From Akkermansiaceae bacterium (lineage in GTDB: Bacteria; Verrucomicrobiota; Verrucomicrobiia; Verrucomicrobiales; Akkermansiaceae), in assembly GCA_028293225.1 (NCBI GenBank), contig JAQGPE010000016.1, positions 1 to 6,362 on the forward strand: DNA of 6,362 nucleotides, written 5' to 3'. Below are positions 5,028 to 6,362 of the stretch, in pieces; positions within the stretch are counted from its first letter, which is position 1, and every line of letters starts with the position of its first letter. The notes below the pieces were generated by a model that was not told where the DNA came from, did not search any database, and worked only from the letters and a program-made list of their open reading frames with translations. Both the position numbers and the translations under genes were made by a program.

Positions 5028-5846
5028 TCACTTCTGGCACTTCGGACACCAATACGTTGAGCGCTGGCCCATCACGGCCTGCTCGATCGGCGTCCCGCAA
5101 ACGCGGCACGGCTGGTCCTTCCGTTCGTAGACAAAGAGCCGCTGCTTGAAATAGCCTGGCTCACCGTTGGAGTTCAGGAAATCCCGCAGCGTGGTGCCGC
5201 CCTGCTCGATCGACTCGGTCAGCACTTCACGGATGCCATCGGCCAGCTTGGCCAGCCTCGCTTTTGAGACCTCACCGGCTGGAGTGGCAGGGAGGATTTT
5301 GGCGCGGAACAGGGCTTCGCTCGCGTAGATGTTCCCGACGCCTACGACGATCTTGGCGTCCATGATCGCCACCTTGATCGCGATTTTTTTCCCGGCGCAG
5401 CCTTTTAGAAGTGTCTCCGTCGTGAACTCTGGGTCAAGCGGTTCCGGACCCAGGTCTCTTAGCAGTGGGTGGTCGGCAGGATCTCCCTCCGGCAGATGCA
5501 GGTAAATGCCGAAGCGCCGCGGATCGTGAAAACGGAGCTGTTTTCCCGATGAAAGCCCCAGGATCACATGGTCATGCTTCTTGAACTCCTCCGCCTCGCC
5601 GGAAATCCGCAGGCTGCCCGACATGCCCAGATGGATGAGCAGATGTCCCGCTCCCTTGAGCGTGAAAATGAGATACTTCGCCCGCCGTGCGACGGCGGTG
5701 ATGGCGTGGCCGGCGATGTCGTCGATCGTCTCTGAGACCGGCTGGCGCAGGCCGCGGTGGCGGACGATGACTTCGGTGATCTTCTTTCCCACCACATGCG
5801 GCTCGACTCCGCGCCGGGTCGTTTCGACTTCAGGGAGTTCGGGCAT
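5028..5846 (-). CDS. mutM: Formamidopyrimidine-DNA glycosylase (Fpg/MutM)
   Basis: This 272-residue base-excision repair enzyme removes 8-oxoguanine and formamidopyrimidines and nicks the abasic site. The N-terminus MPELPEVETTRRGV supplies the catalytic Pro (exposed after Met removal) and E3. K57 in RRAKYL is the conserved lysine. M75 (LGMSGSLR) and R110/F112 (DPRRFG) correspond to the residues that fill the gap left by the flipped base. VGVGNIYASEALF is the helix-two-turn-helix region, followed by GGTTLRDFLNSNGEPGYF. A C-terminal zinc finger has C247, C250, C267 and C270, with R262 in GQRSTYWC. Length and all key residues are standard, so it should be active. The start is fixed by the processed Pro. 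The ATG sits one base after the hemolysin III stop (TGAAATG), indicating co-transcription, and no Shine-Dalgarno sequence is visible. It converges on the RDD gene. Confidence 0.97.
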   Translation of the reverse strand: MPELPEVETTRRGVEPHVVGKKITEVIVRHRGLRQPVSETIDDIAGHAITAVARRAKYLIFTLKGAGHLLIHLGMSGSLRISGEAEEFKKHDHVILGLSSGKQLRFHDPRRFGIYLHLPEGDPADHPLLRDLGPEPLDPEFTTETLLKGCAGKKIAIKVAIMDAKIVVGVGNIYASEALFRAKILPATPAGEVSKARLAKLADGIREVLTESIEQGGTTLRDFLNSNGEPGYFKQRLFVYERKDQPCRVCGTPIEQAVMGQRSTYWCPKCQK

Positions 5847-5847
5847 T

Positions 5848-6362
5848 TCAGCGGAGGATGTAGAGCATCGTGGCGATCACATGGCAGGCGCTGCCCGAAA
5901 GCACGAAGAGGTGCCAGATGGAGTGATTGAAGCGCAGCGAGCGCCATGAGAAGAAGATCACTCCAAAGGTGTAACAAAGACCGCCCGCGACCATCCAGGC
6001 GATCCCGGCCGGCGGTAGAATCCGGGTCATCGGCCCCAGAGCGACCACCACGAGCCAGCCCATGATCACGTAGAGCAGGGTCGACCACCAGTTGTCCTTG
6101 CGACCGCGCATGAAAGTCTTCAGCAGGACTCCAGCGAGGGCGAGGAACCAGATGGTGCCGAAGAGCGACCACGACCAGCCCCAGCGCTCGCGGAGTGCGA
6201 CCAGAGTCAGCGGGGTGTAGGATCCGGCGATCAGCAGGTAGATGCAGGCGTGGTCAAAAGACTGAAGGATCGACTTGGCCTTCAGGCTGGTGGACGCGTG
6301 GTAGAGCGTGGAGGAGAGATAGAGCATCACCAGCGTGGTGCCGAAGACACAGGCGGAAACCA
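5848..6362 (-). CDS. Hemolysin III/PAQR-family membrane protein (5' end beyond right window edge)
   Basis: About 170 residues are visible and the frame stays open to the edge (VSACVFGTTLVMLYLSSTLYHA), so the GTG at 6330 is an internal Val codon, not the start. The family is about 210-220 residues, so roughly 40-50 N-terminal residues are missing. Signatures are SSTLYHA, FDHACIYLLIAGSYTP, and the C-terminal NHSIWHLFVLSGSACH with the HxxxH pair. These Ser/His/Asp positions form the likely metal site of the PAQR superfamily. Several hydrophobic spans alternate with short charged loops (RGRKDNWW; RSLRFNHS), as in a seven-helix membrane protein. Bacterial members (YqfA/TrhA type) have been linked to membrane-energetics homeostasis; the 'hemolysin' name is historical and should not be read as a toxin call. 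It lies one base upstream of mutM. Confidence 0.9.
   Translation of the reverse strand, partial: VSACVFGTTLVMLYLSSTLYHASTSLKAKSILQSFDHACIYLLIAGSYTPLTLVALRERWGWSWSLFGTIWFLALAGVLLKTFMRGRKDNWWSTLLYVIMGWLVVVALGPMTRILPPAGIAWMVAGGLCYTFGVIFFSWRSLRFNHSIWHLFVLSGSACHVIATMLYILR

Noticed and set aside
5851..6330. GTG/ATG near 6330 as the true start of the hemolysin III-like gene
   Set aside because: The frame continues upstream to the window edge with matching family sequence (VFGTTLVMLYLSSTLYH), so the gene is truncated by the window.

Overview
The window is a dense, roughly 60% GC bacterial chromosome segment. Apart from one short proline-rich tract it has no low-complexity sequence, and it shows no mobile elements, tRNA/rRNA genes or CRISPR arrays. 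Only one of the starts examined has a clear Shine-Dalgarno sequence. The gene content fits a free-living Gram-negative bacterium. A Verrucomicrobiota-like source (for example a Luteolibacter relative) is my weak guess; nothing here proves it.

Region 1 (1-4191, all minus strand, read right to left) is one compact NAD+ operon. It holds nrtR (Nudix-fold, winged-helix regulator of NAD metabolism), pncB (nicotinate phosphoribosyltransferase), kptA (NAD-dependent RNA 2'-phosphotransferase), an unlisted 35-codon small ORF, a 112-residue protein with an ADP-ribosyltransferase-like layout, a DraG/ARH-type ADP-ribosylglycohydrolase, and the 5' end of pncA (nicotinamidase), which runs off the left edge. 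From pncB onward every gene overlaps the next: 23 nt for pncB/kptA, then four successive 4-nt GTGA/ATGA junctions. The genes therefore appear to be translated as a chain. A 15-bp perfect-arm palindrome (4210-4224) lies just upstream of nrtR and is a candidate NrtR operator.

Functionally the operon looks like a closed loop. KptA, and probably the small ART-like protein, consume NAD+ and release nicotinamide. PncA deamidates it to nicotinate, and PncB returns it to NaMN. The glycohydrolase removes ADP-ribose from a modified target or a small ADP-ribose derivative, and NrtR could sense the ADP-ribose pool. The individual enzyme families are known. The ART-like + hydrolase + KptA combination with a small ORF between them is the part worth testing.

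Region 2 (4192-5020) is a divergent intergenic region followed by a plus-strand gene for an RDD-family membrane protein with an extreme proline-rich N-terminal tail, ending in a strong intrinsic terminator. Region 3 (5028-6362, minus strand) holds a hemolysin III/PAQR-type membrane protein, cut by the right edge, and mutM (formamidopyrimidine-DNA glycosylase), separated by one nucleotide and so probably co-transcribed. mutM converges on the RDD gene across the terminator.
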